41,260 bases of DNA from a virus, in IMG/VR virus record IMGVR_UViG_3300027773_000184, positions 1 to 41,260 of that record; one strand, written 5' to 3'. The notes below the pieces were generated by a model that saw only the letters and a program-made list of their open reading frames with translations, ran no database searches and was not told the origin of the DNA. Position 1 is the stretch's first letter, and each line of letters begins with the position of its first letter. Shown piece by piece: positions 36,105 through 41,260 of this stretch. A program made the position numbers and the translations under genes.

Positions 36105-37468
36105 TGCGCAAAGTCTTTTTTGCGGCCCTTGCGATTTTCTCTTTCTCCTCTCCGGTTTTCGCCGACGCTCCCGTTGTCCCCGCCCGCGTAACAGGGGTCT
36201 ATACCTGCACTGTCAATCGCTATGTCGATGCGGTTAATGGATCAGATACGAACGACGGAACGGGGCCTGATTCGGCCCATGCTTGGGCGACTATCACCAA
36301 GGCCAAGAATGTCATGACCGGATACGGCAATGGCGGCGTGTGCGTCAATGTCGCTCCGGGGGTTTATAACAACAGTTACATCTATATGCAGGACCAAGGG
36401 GGCTCCGCCGATACCCCAACGGGCTATCTGGTGTTCCGCTCCTCCGTTCCTAAAGCGGCCAAGATAACCATCCCCGCCGGGCAATTCGGCAATCACATCA
36501 TCACCGCGGGCCAGGGCACGCGCTATGTGATCTTCGACGGCTTTGATGTCTATGCGAGCAATGCCGCCTCGATCACAGGCGCCGCCGCGTTCGCCTTTGG
36601 CACCAGCACCGACTACACGCATCACGTTAAATTCCTCAACATGCATGTGCACGACGTCGGCGGCCAGGGAATCGCCGGGTCGAGCTATGTCGACTATCTC
36701 GATTTCCGCGGCAATCTCGTCCACGATTGCGCGGGCTACCGCACGCCGCAGACCTCCTGCATGACGATCTTCGCGCCGGTCAATTCCGACGGCACCACGG
36801 CGGTCCACAACAATGTATCCGGCAATGTGGTCTATCAGAGCCTGAACCGCCAGTCCGGGAATCACACGGAGGGCACCGGCTTTGCGGCCGATACCTTTGA
36901 TTCGCTCGGGGTTTACACCGCGCAGACGATCATCGAGAACAATGTGGTTTTTCACAATGGCGGCGTGTGCATGTACGCCTATAAGAGCCGCAATGTGACG
37001 CTCCGCTTCAACACCTGCTACAAAACCGGCCTCGATACGACGCTCACCGCGCTCGCCCATGGCGAGCTCGAATTGGTGCAGGCGAATAATTGCACCGTCG
37101 CCAACAATATCGTGGTGATGCAGGACGGGCCTCAAACAAACGATTGGGGGCTGGACGATGACCCGCAGGGCCAAGGCGAGACCGGCAATGTCTGGGCCTA
37201 TAACATCGTCTGGGGCGCGACTTATGACGGCGCCACGGCGCAAAAAACCCAGCTCACACGCGTGACCTCTGGCGGCGCCGATCCTGCCGCGGGCGCCGGC
37301 AATTTGATCGGCGTCAATCCGAAGCTCGTGCAGGGAGGGATCGGCTATCTCTATCCCGGCCCCGGCAGCCCGGCCAAGAACGCCGGCACCACCGCCTATG
37401 GCGTCCCGGCGGCGGACGCCGCGGGCGTTGCGCGCGGCGCCAGCCCGAGCATCGGCGCCCTGCAGTAA
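36104..37468 (+). CDS. Exported right-handed beta-helix protein
   Basis: A 454-residue protein with signal peptide MRKVFFAALAIFSFSSPVFA, then DAPVVPARVTGVYTCTVNRY. The mature part has a beta-helix pattern: RYVDAVNGSDTNDGTGPDSA, then VCVNVAPGVYNNSYIYMQDQ, LVFRSSVPKAAKITIPAGQF and repeated coils such as KFLNMHVHDVGGQGI, GNVVYQSLN, ENNVVFHNGGVCMY, ANNIVVMQDG. This is the pectate-lyase/DUF1565 style also used in tailspikes. The first beta-helix segment resembles that of the fibre at 29741. GAGGAG precedes the start at 36104, eight bases away. An exported polysaccharide-binding or degrading protein is likely; catalytic residues are not identified. Confidence 0.8.
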   Translation: MRKVFFAALAIFSFSSPVFADAPVVPARVTGVYTCTVNRYVDAVNGSDTNDGTGPDSAHAWATITKAKNVMTGYGNGGVCVNVAPGVYNNSYIYMQDQGGSADTPTGYLVFRSSVPKAAKITIPAGQFGNHIITAGQGTRYVIFDGFDVYASNAASITGAAAFAFGTSTDYTHHVKFLNMHVHDVGGQGIAGSSYVDYLDFRGNLVHDCAGYRTPQTSCMTIFAPVNSDGTTAVHNNVSGNVVYQSLNRQSGNHTEGTGFAADTFDSLGVYTAQTIIENNVVFHNGGVCMYAYKSRNVTLRFNTCYKTGLDTTLTALAHGELELVQANNCTVANNIVVMQDGPQTNDWGLDDDPQGQGETGNVWAYNIVWGATYDGATAQKTQLTRVTSGGADPAAGAGNLIGVNPKLVQGGIGYLYPGPGSPAKNAGTTAYGVPAADAAGVARGASPSIGALQ

Positions 37469-37795
37469 TTGCGAGTACTTCTGATGACCGCTTGGCTCTG
37501 CGCCATTGCGCCGGTCCGGGCGGAAGTGTGCGTGGCTTCCTGGTATGGCCGCGAATCGGGCCGCGTGACGGCCTCCGGCGAGCGGTTCCACCCGCCCGGG
37601 CTAACTGCGGCCCATAGAAGCCTGCCATTTGGCGCGCGGCTGCGGGTGAGCCTTCATAGCCGCAGCGTGGGCGTGCGCATCAACGATCGCGGCCCGGCGG
37701 CCTGGACGGGCCGTTGTCTCGATCTTTCGCAAGGCGCTGCCCGCGCGCTCAGGATGCGCGGCGTGGCCCGCGTCAAAATTCAACGCTTGAAATGA
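37469..37795 (+). CDS. RlpA-like double-psi beta-barrel protein
   Basis: The 108-residue protein starts at TTG 37469, next to the preceding stop; an ATG at 37484 would remove the arginine from the signal peptide MRVLLMTAWLCAIAPVRA. The mature part is a compact RlpA domain: ASWYG at 23-27, TASGERF, LTAAHRSLPFGARLRV with H49, and VRINDRGP with D73, then LDLSQGAARAL. RlpA domains act as lytic transglycosylases on denuded glycan strands in some bacteria. No SPOR domain is present. Location between fibre and lysis genes suggests a cell-wall role in entry, exit or lysogen surface change. Confidence 0.88.
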   Translation: MRVLLMTAWLCAIAPVRAEVCVASWYGRESGRVTASGERFHPPGLTAAHRSLPFGARLRVSLHSRSVGVRINDRGPAAWTGRCLDLSQGAARALRMRGVARVKIQRLK

Positions 37796-37802
37796 GTGTC
37801 TT

Positions 37803-38738
37803 ATGGATCCCTCGAAACTTTATGTCGTGACCGTCGTCTCGAACCCCGTCCGCTGGCAGAGCCGGATCGATCTCTATAAGCGCTTCGAGGAGCATATGCT
37901 CGACAGCGGTGTCGATCTCACCACTGTCGAGGTTTCCTTCGGCGAGCGGCCGCCTGAGCTCACCAATCCGCGCGTCCGGCACGTCAAGATCCGCGCTAAC
38001 GGGCATGCCATCGCATGGCATAAGGAATCGGCCCTCAACATCGGCATTTCGCGGCTGCCGCCGGAGGCAAAATACATCGCGACGATCGATGCCGATATCG
38101 AGTTCCGCCGCAAGGACTGGGCCTCCGAGACCGTCCATCTACTGCAGCACTATCATGTGATCCAGCCCTGGTCCGATTGCTACGACTTGGGCCCGAACGG
38201 CGAGCATTTGGAGCACCACGTGTCCTTTTGCAGCCTTGTTGCCAATAACAAGCCAATCCTTCAGGGCCCAAAGTGCAACAAGTCCTATACCCGCTTCGGC
38301 CATCCAGGCTACGCCTGGGCCTGGACGCGCCAGGCTCTTGAATGGGTTGGCGGATTCATCGAAACTGCGGCGCTCGGCGCGGCCGATCATCATATGGCGA
38401 TGGCGCTCATCGGCCGCGTGCAGGATTCGATCCCGGGCAATATCGGCCCCGGCTATAAGGGTCTGCTTTATCAATGGCAGGACCGCGCCTCGCGCCAGAT
38501 CCTGAAAAACATCTCTTATCTGCCGGGCACAATCGAGCACCATTTCCATGGGCCCAAGGGCGCGCGCGCCTATATCGACCGCTGGGGAATTTTGCTCAAG
38601 CACGGCTTCGATCCGCACACGGATTTGAAGCGCAACACCTATGGGCTCGTCGAACTCTCAGGCAATAAGCCGGGGCTCAGGCACGATATTGACCGCTATC
38701 TGCGCTCGCGGCGCGAAGATTCGAACATGGCGGATTGA
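37803..38738 (+). CDS. Family-2-like glycosyltransferase
   Basis: A 311-residue protein with a GT-A fold pattern: LYVVTVVSNPVRWQSRIDLY at the N-terminus, the DxD metal-binding motif D96-A-D98 in YIATIDADIEF, then LVANNKPILQGPKCNKSY, HPGYAWAWTRQALEWVGGF and AADHHMAMALIGRVQ near residue 200, and HHFHGPKGARAY. It would transfer a sugar from a nucleotide donor. In a prophage such enzymes typically modify the host surface polysaccharide (serotype conversion), or possibly glycosylate a virion protein. No transmembrane helix. It is placed after the fibre cassette, which targets the same surface. Confidence 0.8.
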   Translation: MDPSKLYVVTVVSNPVRWQSRIDLYKRFEEHMLDSGVDLTTVEVSFGERPPELTNPRVRHVKIRANGHAIAWHKESALNIGISRLPPEAKYIATIDADIEFRRKDWASETVHLLQHYHVIQPWSDCYDLGPNGEHLEHHVSFCSLVANNKPILQGPKCNKSYTRFGHPGYAWAWTRQALEWVGGFIETAALGAADHHMAMALIGRVQDSIPGNIGPGYKGLLYQWQDRASRQILKNISYLPGTIEHHFHGPKGARAYIDRWGILLKHGFDPHTDLKRNTYGLVELSGNKPGLRHDIDRYLRSRREDSNMAD

Positions 38739-38741
38739 TCC

Positions 38742-38939
38742 ATGGCCTTCAACATCGGCAAATTGCAGTGCGATCTCATTGCTGTTGAGCGCTTTGTTTT
38801 GATGGGCGGCCCGCCGGGCGCCAAGGAGCAAGTTAAGCTGCAACTCACCGGCCTCGCCGCTTTTCTCGCCGCTTGCAAGATGCGCGAGGAGGAGATCGAG
38901 GCGGCGCTCAACTGGCGCCGCAGCGAGGGCCGAAGGTGA
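38742..38939 (+). CDS. Hypothetical small protein
   Basis: A 65-residue protein: MAFNIGKLQCDLIAVERFVL, MGGPPGAKEQVKLQLTGLAA and a helical end CKMREEEIEAALNWRRSE. It follows the glycosyltransferase by three bases and overlaps the next small ORF (GTGA). No family recognised. It may be linked to the endolysin-holin group downstream. Confidence 0.55.
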   Translation: MAFNIGKLQCDLIAVERFVLMGGPPGAKEQVKLQLTGLAAFLAACKMREEEIEAALNWRRSEGRR

Positions 38940-39159
38940 GGCTCTCCTGGCCGGTGATCCTCGCCGGCTGGCTCATTTTGACGGCATGGGATGCGCTGCG
39001 GCGGCTTGGATTCGCGAAATGAACGTGCGCCTCGGCCTTCTCTGCGGCCTCGACAGCCTTCTTGGCCGCGGCCTCGACCGCGCCCCACAGGCCGAGCTTT
39101 TGCCCGGCGTGCCGGGCGGCCTCGGTGACTGCCGGTAAAGCTTTTTCTTTCTTGCTCAT
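38908..39159 (-). CDS. Alanine/lysine-rich small protein on the minus strand
   Basis: An 83-residue frame read from 39159, with a good ribosome-binding site (AAAGGAA) six to seven bases before the ATG. MSKKEKALPAVTEAARHAGQ, then LGLWGAVEAAAKKAVEAAEK is strongly helical and charged; the C-terminal part overlaps two small plus-strand ORFs and may be less constrained. A large inverted repeat (39170-39233) lies directly upstream and would cover its promoter. Possibly a regulator or a lysogenic-conversion gene; no family is recognised. Confidence 0.45.
   Translation of the reverse strand: MSKKEKALPAVTEAARHAGQKLGLWGAVEAAAKKAVEAAEKAEAHVHFANPSRRSASHAVKMSQPARITGQESLTFGPRCGAS
38936..39022 (+). CDS. 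28-residue membrane microprotein
   Basis: GTG at 38936 overlaps the preceding TGA and encodes VRLSWPVILAGWLILTAWDA followed by LRRLGFAK: one hydrophobic helix with basic ends. It overlaps the 3' part of a minus-strand gene. Coding status rests on the coupled start and membrane-like composition. Confidence 0.35.
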   Translation: MRLSWPVILAGWLILTAWDALRRLGFAK

Positions 39160-39169
39160 GTACTGTTCC

Positions 39170-39233
39170 TTTACTTGTGAATAGCTGTTTGTTCTGCTTG
39201 CGACGGCGAGAACATCTATTCACATAAAGTAAA
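39170..39233. promoter_or_regulatory. Large two-part inverted repeat, candidate operator
   Basis: TGTGAATAG (39176-39184) pairs with CTATTCACA (39216-39224), and TTTACT (39170-39175) pairs with AGTAAA (39228-39233); the outer arms are offset by three extra bases on the right. The smaller pair TGTTCT/AGAACA lies inside. The repeat starts 11 bases upstream of the minus-strand gene at 38908-39159 and faces a 30-residue ORF on the plus strand, so it is well placed to control both. Confidence 0.65.
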
Positions 39234-39284
39234 TAACGGCGCATGGCAAGAGGTTTCCTGCGCAATAGGCAATGGAGCTGAACG

Positions 39285-39377
39285 ATGGTTGCCCATGATC
39301 ATGCCGAAGGCTGGTATGCGATCACCAATGTCGCGGGCTGGCCAGAGTATTTCTTGGCGCCGTACTGGGGCGCATAA
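39285..39377 (+). CDS. 30-residue aromatic-rich microprotein
   Basis: ATG at 39285 with GGAG eight bases upstream encodes MVAHDHAEGWYAITNVAGWP then EYFLAPYWGA, with three Trp and three Tyr residues. The stretch 39160-39421 otherwise contains only the inverted repeat, so this is its best coding candidate. Function unknown. Confidence 0.4.
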   Translation: MVAHDHAEGWYAITNVAGWPEYFLAPYWGA

Positions 39378-39421
39378 GAATTGACCAGCGGTCTAATCTC
39401 ACCAAAAGAAAGGATAATCTG

Positions 39422-39670
39422 ATGAGCGATCAAAGCGGAACTACACTGGCCATTCCATCCCTCGATGGCGTGCTCGCCAAGCTGCAGCAACTTGCGGCCC
39501 ATAATGAAGAGCTGAAGGGCCTCGCGCCCGATCTTTCAAAAGTGGACGACTTTTTAAAAAAGTTGCCGGCCGTGCTGGTCCAGATCGAGGCCGGCACGGA
39601 GGAGGCGATTACAATCTACCAGACTCTCGCTCCGGTGATCCGGGCGCTGACCGCGCTGGTCCCGAAGTGA
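39422..39670 (+). CDS. Helical small protein upstream of the endolysin
   Basis: An 82-residue protein with AAAGGA about seven bases before the ATG. IPSLDGVLAKLQQLAAHNEE, then LSKVDDFLKKLPAVLVQIEA and TIYQTLAPVIRALTALVPK form amphipathic helices with no membrane segment clearly long enough for a holin. Its TGA overlaps the GTG of the endolysin gene. Likely part of the lysis operon; role unknown. Confidence 0.65.
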   Translation: MSDQSGTTLAIPSLDGVLAKLQQLAAHNEELKGLAPDLSKVDDFLKKLPAVLVQIEAGTEEAITIYQTLAPVIRALTALVPK

Positions 39671-40497
39671 GCGCGCAGGACGCGGCCGCCCGGGCGCGGA
39701 TCGCGGCCTATCCGGCTGCGCGCCAAGTCGCCGAATGGTTCCTCATCTGCGGCCTGTCCAAAGAGGGCGCGGCGGCGATGGCCGGCAATGCCGGCCAAGA
39801 GTCCGGCTGGAATCCGCTTGCCGCGAGCAATCCGCGCGAGGCCTCGATCGGCCTGTTCCAATGGCGTGACGCTGGGGTCAAGCGGCGTTCTAATCTTGTC
39901 GCTTGGTGCGCCCGCAACTGGCTCGACTGGCGCACGATCGAGGGACAATGCAAGTTCGCCGTTGCCGAGCTGCAAAGCGACTACAAGGCTCTCTATCAAG
40001 AGCTCGTCTCAGGAACGGCCGGGGTCGCGCCGCTCGCGTCAAAGGTCTGCTGGGAATATGAGCGCCCGGCCAAAAGCGCGGCGAATGAGAGGCGGCGCAT
40101 TAAATATGCGAAGCAAATCTATGCCGGGCTTGGGTCCGAGCCCGCCGCCGCCAATCCTCCGAATGTGCCCGCTGGCCCCATTCTGACGGGCGCCGGGGCT
40201 GGCACGGCGGCAGGTGGCGGCGCGGCGCTGGAATGGCTGCACGGCCCCGGCCTTTGGGTCGCGGCGCTGGCATCGGCCGCGGCGATCTTCCTCGCCCTTT
40301 GCCTGTGGTTGATGCGCTCCAAGCCAGATGCGGAGCAAGCGTCCCCGGCGCTGCTAGATCAGCTGAAGCAGCTCCTGGCCGCGCGCGCCGCCCTCGACGA
40401 CAAGATCGCCGCCCTAAAGAAACAGGTTGAAGATGAGGTCGCCTTCTCGAAAAGCCTTCTTGAGTCGGCCGCCGCGATTGGAGAACCCCATGCTTAA
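39667..40497 (+). CDS. Lysozyme-like endolysin with C-terminal membrane segment
   Basis: A 276-residue protein starting at GTG 39667. Residues about 18-155 match the phage tail-lysozyme/lysozyme-like domain: VAEWFLICGLSKEGAAAMAG, NAGQESGWNPLAA with probable catalytic E45, then IGLFQWRDAGVKRRSNLVAW. A Gly/Ala/Pro-rich linker follows, a single transmembrane helix at about 196-216 (LWVAALASAAAIFLALCLWL), and a coiled coil at 226-262. A membrane anchor after the catalytic domain is unusual for an endolysin and suggests N-out orientation controlled by the holin or a SAR-like release. Position with holin-like gene supports lysis. Confidence 0.82.
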   Translation: MSAQDAAARARIAAYPAARQVAEWFLICGLSKEGAAAMAGNAGQESGWNPLAASNPREASIGLFQWRDAGVKRRSNLVAWCARNWLDWRTIEGQCKFAVAELQSDYKALYQELVSGTAGVAPLASKVCWEYERPAKSAANERRRIKYAKQIYAGLGSEPAAANPPNVPAGPILTGAGAGTAAGGGAALEWLHGPGLWVAALASAAAIFLALCLWLMRSKPDAEQASPALLDQLKQLLAARAALDDKIAALKKQVEDEVAFSKSLLESAAAIGEPHA

Positions 40498-40684
40498 AAA
40501 CTACCTGATCGAGCGCGCTAAAGAGGCCTCGACCTGGACCGGCATTCTCCTCTTCATTGAGGCTACGGCCGGGATTCATGCCTCGGATGGGTTCAATTCT
40601 GCCGCCGCTGGCGCCATCCTCGCCGCCATTGGACTCGGCGCGGCGGCGGTTAAGGAGCCCTGGTTCCGGGGGCTTTTCAAGTGA
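40490..40684 (+). CDS. Holin-like small membrane protein
   Basis: The 64-residue product starts at ATG 40490 (GGAGAA upstream, inside the endolysin 3' end). Two hydrophobic stretches, TWTGILLFIEATAGI and AAAGAILAAIGLGAAAV, with a short polar loop and a basic C-terminus (KEPWFRGLFK), fit a class II-type holin. It overlaps the endolysin gene by eight bases and the next microORF by four. Confidence 0.7.
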   Translation: MLKNYLIERAKEASTWTGILLFIEATAGIHASDGFNSAAAGAILAAIGLGAAAVKEPWFRGLFK

Positions 40685-40770
40685 AGGCTAATCTTTTCCT
40701 CGCCGCCTTCGCTCGTCGCGCCGTGGCCGCGCCTCTTGCGGCCATGGTGCTGGGGTTTTTGCTGCGCTAG
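40681..40770 (+). CDS. 29-residue membrane microprotein after the holin
   Basis: GTG at 40681 overlaps the holin-like stop and encodes VKANLFLAAFARRAVAAPLA then AMVLGFLLR. It is basic and hydrophobic, like a truncated lipobox-less spanin or a holin partner, but too short to identify. Coding is suggested by the GTGA overlap. Confidence 0.35.
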   Translation: MKANLFLAAFARRAVAAPLAAMVLGFLLR

Positions 40771-40781
40771 GCATTTCAAGC

Positions 40782-40817
40782 GGGCCGCCCGGCGTCTGCA
40801 ACACGCCCGGACGGCCC
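40782..40817 (+). terminator. GC-rich hairpin after the lysis genes
   Basis: GGGCCG (40782-40787) pairs with CGGCCC (40812-40817), and CCGG (40789-40792) with CCGG (40807-40810), with one mismatch between. No T-run follows, so it would act as a weak terminator or mRNA-end protector at most. Confidence 0.35.
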
Positions 40818-40845
40818 TAACCATCACGCGCGCGAGGGGCGCATC

Positions 40846-40947
40846 ATGGCTGGAAGATTATTGTTATTAAATTTGACGGAGACCATCCCTCAAATGGGTG
40901 TTGCCGATGCCGTTACCGGTCCTGGAACTCGACATGCCGCCGTCTAG
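40846..40947 (+). CDS. 33-residue ORF with good ribosome-binding site
   Basis: ATG at 40846 preceded by GAGGGG encodes MAGRLLLLNLTETIPQMGVA then DAVTGPGTRHAAV. It overlaps the start of the next gene in another frame. The local sequence is A/T-rich (TTATTGTTATTAAATTTG). It may be a leader peptide or chance. Confidence 0.3.
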   Translation: MAGRLLLLNLTETIPQMGVADAVTGPGTRHAAV

Positions 40948-41260
40948 CGCTGGCAGAGAGCAGCGCATGACGCGCGAGGAAGTAAAGGACCTTGTGAAAG
41001 AGGCCCTTATCGAATCTGCGCCCGCAATTGTGCGGGCGGAGACAAGCAGGGTAATTAGCGAGACGCTTCAGGGCTTGGGGATCAATATTAAAGACACGGA
41101 GAGATGGCAGAAGAACATGGCGCAGCTCGACTTCTGGCGGAGGTGTTTTGAGGCTATGGCCATGAAGGCCGCTTTGGCAATTGTGTGGATTTTCGTCACA
41201 GGTATTGTCAGCGCCGTCATTATTGGCTTCAAGGACGAGCTCGGCATTTGGCGGAAGTGA
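40907..41260 (+). CDS. DUF6127-like coiled-coil membrane protein
   Basis: A 117-residue protein, start taken at ATG 40907 (an internal ATG at 40967 gives the more conserved-looking MTREEVKDLVKEAL). The N-terminal MTREEVKDLVKEALIESAPA helix, a middle coiled coil and one C-terminal transmembrane helix (ALAIVWIFVTGIVSAVIIGF) follow the layout of small phage proteins of the DUF6127 type found in lysis regions. The stop coincides with the window end. It could be an antiholin or Rz-like accessory, but neither is shown. Confidence 0.6.
   Translation: MPLPVLELDMPPSSAGREQRMTREEVKDLVKEALIESAPAIVRAETSRVISETLQGLGINIKDTERWQKNMAQLDFWRRCFEAMAMKAALAIVWIFVTGIVSAVIIGFKDELGIWRK

Noticed and set aside
39191-39215. 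LexA/SOS box within the inverted repeat (TGTTCT...AGAACA)
   Set aside because: The alphaproteobacterial box GTTC-N7-GTTC (or GAAC-N7-GAAC) is not matched in the second half-site.
1-41260. tRNA, rRNA, integrase, repressor or att site
   Set aside because: I looked for these as expected prophage parts and saw none; they probably lie outside the window.

Overview
The window is almost entirely one tailed-phage (prophage-type) genome segment from a high-GC alphaproteobacterium, probably of the Hyphomicrobiales (Rhizobiales). The host assignment rests on a GcrA-type cell-cycle regulator gene, on small palindromic intergenic repeats of the kind common in that order, and on strong G/C bias at third codon positions; it is inference. 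No integrase, repressor, att site or tRNA gene is visible. The first gene is cut by the window edge.

Layout. (1) 1-5433: early/replication block: a repeat-bearing conserved protein, a TSCPD-domain protein, a small zinc-type protein, a CHC2/Toprim-like primase, an SF3 (P4/D5-type) helicase, a separate small gene duplicating the helicase C-terminal domain, then a ~310-bp gene-free stretch with seven exact copies of a 10-bp iteron (candidate origin or operator) and an unrecognised 304-aa gene. (2) 5434-5712: promoter candidate and a lambda-like cos site (cosQ-like and cosN-like sequences at the 17-nt spacing I recall for lambda). (3) 5713-14041: packaging and head genes of lambda type: Nu1-like small terminase, GpA-family large terminase, gpW-like joiner, gpB-type portal, a fused prohead protease-scaffold-major capsid gene with a strong internal start, and small head/connector genes. 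(4) 14043-29065: contractile tail of Mu type: tail terminator candidate, DUF2635, sheath, tube, assembly chaperone with a canonical -1 slippery heptamer, gpZ-like minor tail protein, tape measure, M15 peptidase, gpN-like DNA circularisation protein, gpP-like hub, gp45 spike, gp46, gp47/baseplate J, gp48. (5) 29069-37468: a long receptor-binding/fibre cassette including beta-helix proteins, an SGNH-esterase fibre and two fibre-like proteins with signal peptides. (6) 37469-41260: RlpA-like protein, glycosyltransferase, small membrane proteins, lysozyme-like endolysin with a membrane segment, holin-like protein.

Cargo genes interrupt the late operon: an antisense GIY-YIG endonuclease before the sheath gene, gcrA and a HigBA-like toxin-antitoxin pair (with two perfect 15-bp operators) between sheath and tube, a divergent pair of secreted small proteins after the M15 peptidase, and a minus-strand gene behind a large inverted repeat near 39.2 kb.

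Two repeat families stand out. A ~145-bp element with terminal inverted repeats occurs three times (722-897, 18011-18164 inverted, 26323-26475). A ~50-bp hairpin repeat occurs four times, with a related hairpin at 12334; it carries a GGATGAGGGG end that serves as the ribosome-binding site of three downstream genes and also encodes the C-terminus of GcrA. All functional names come from reading motifs and gene order; no database search was run.
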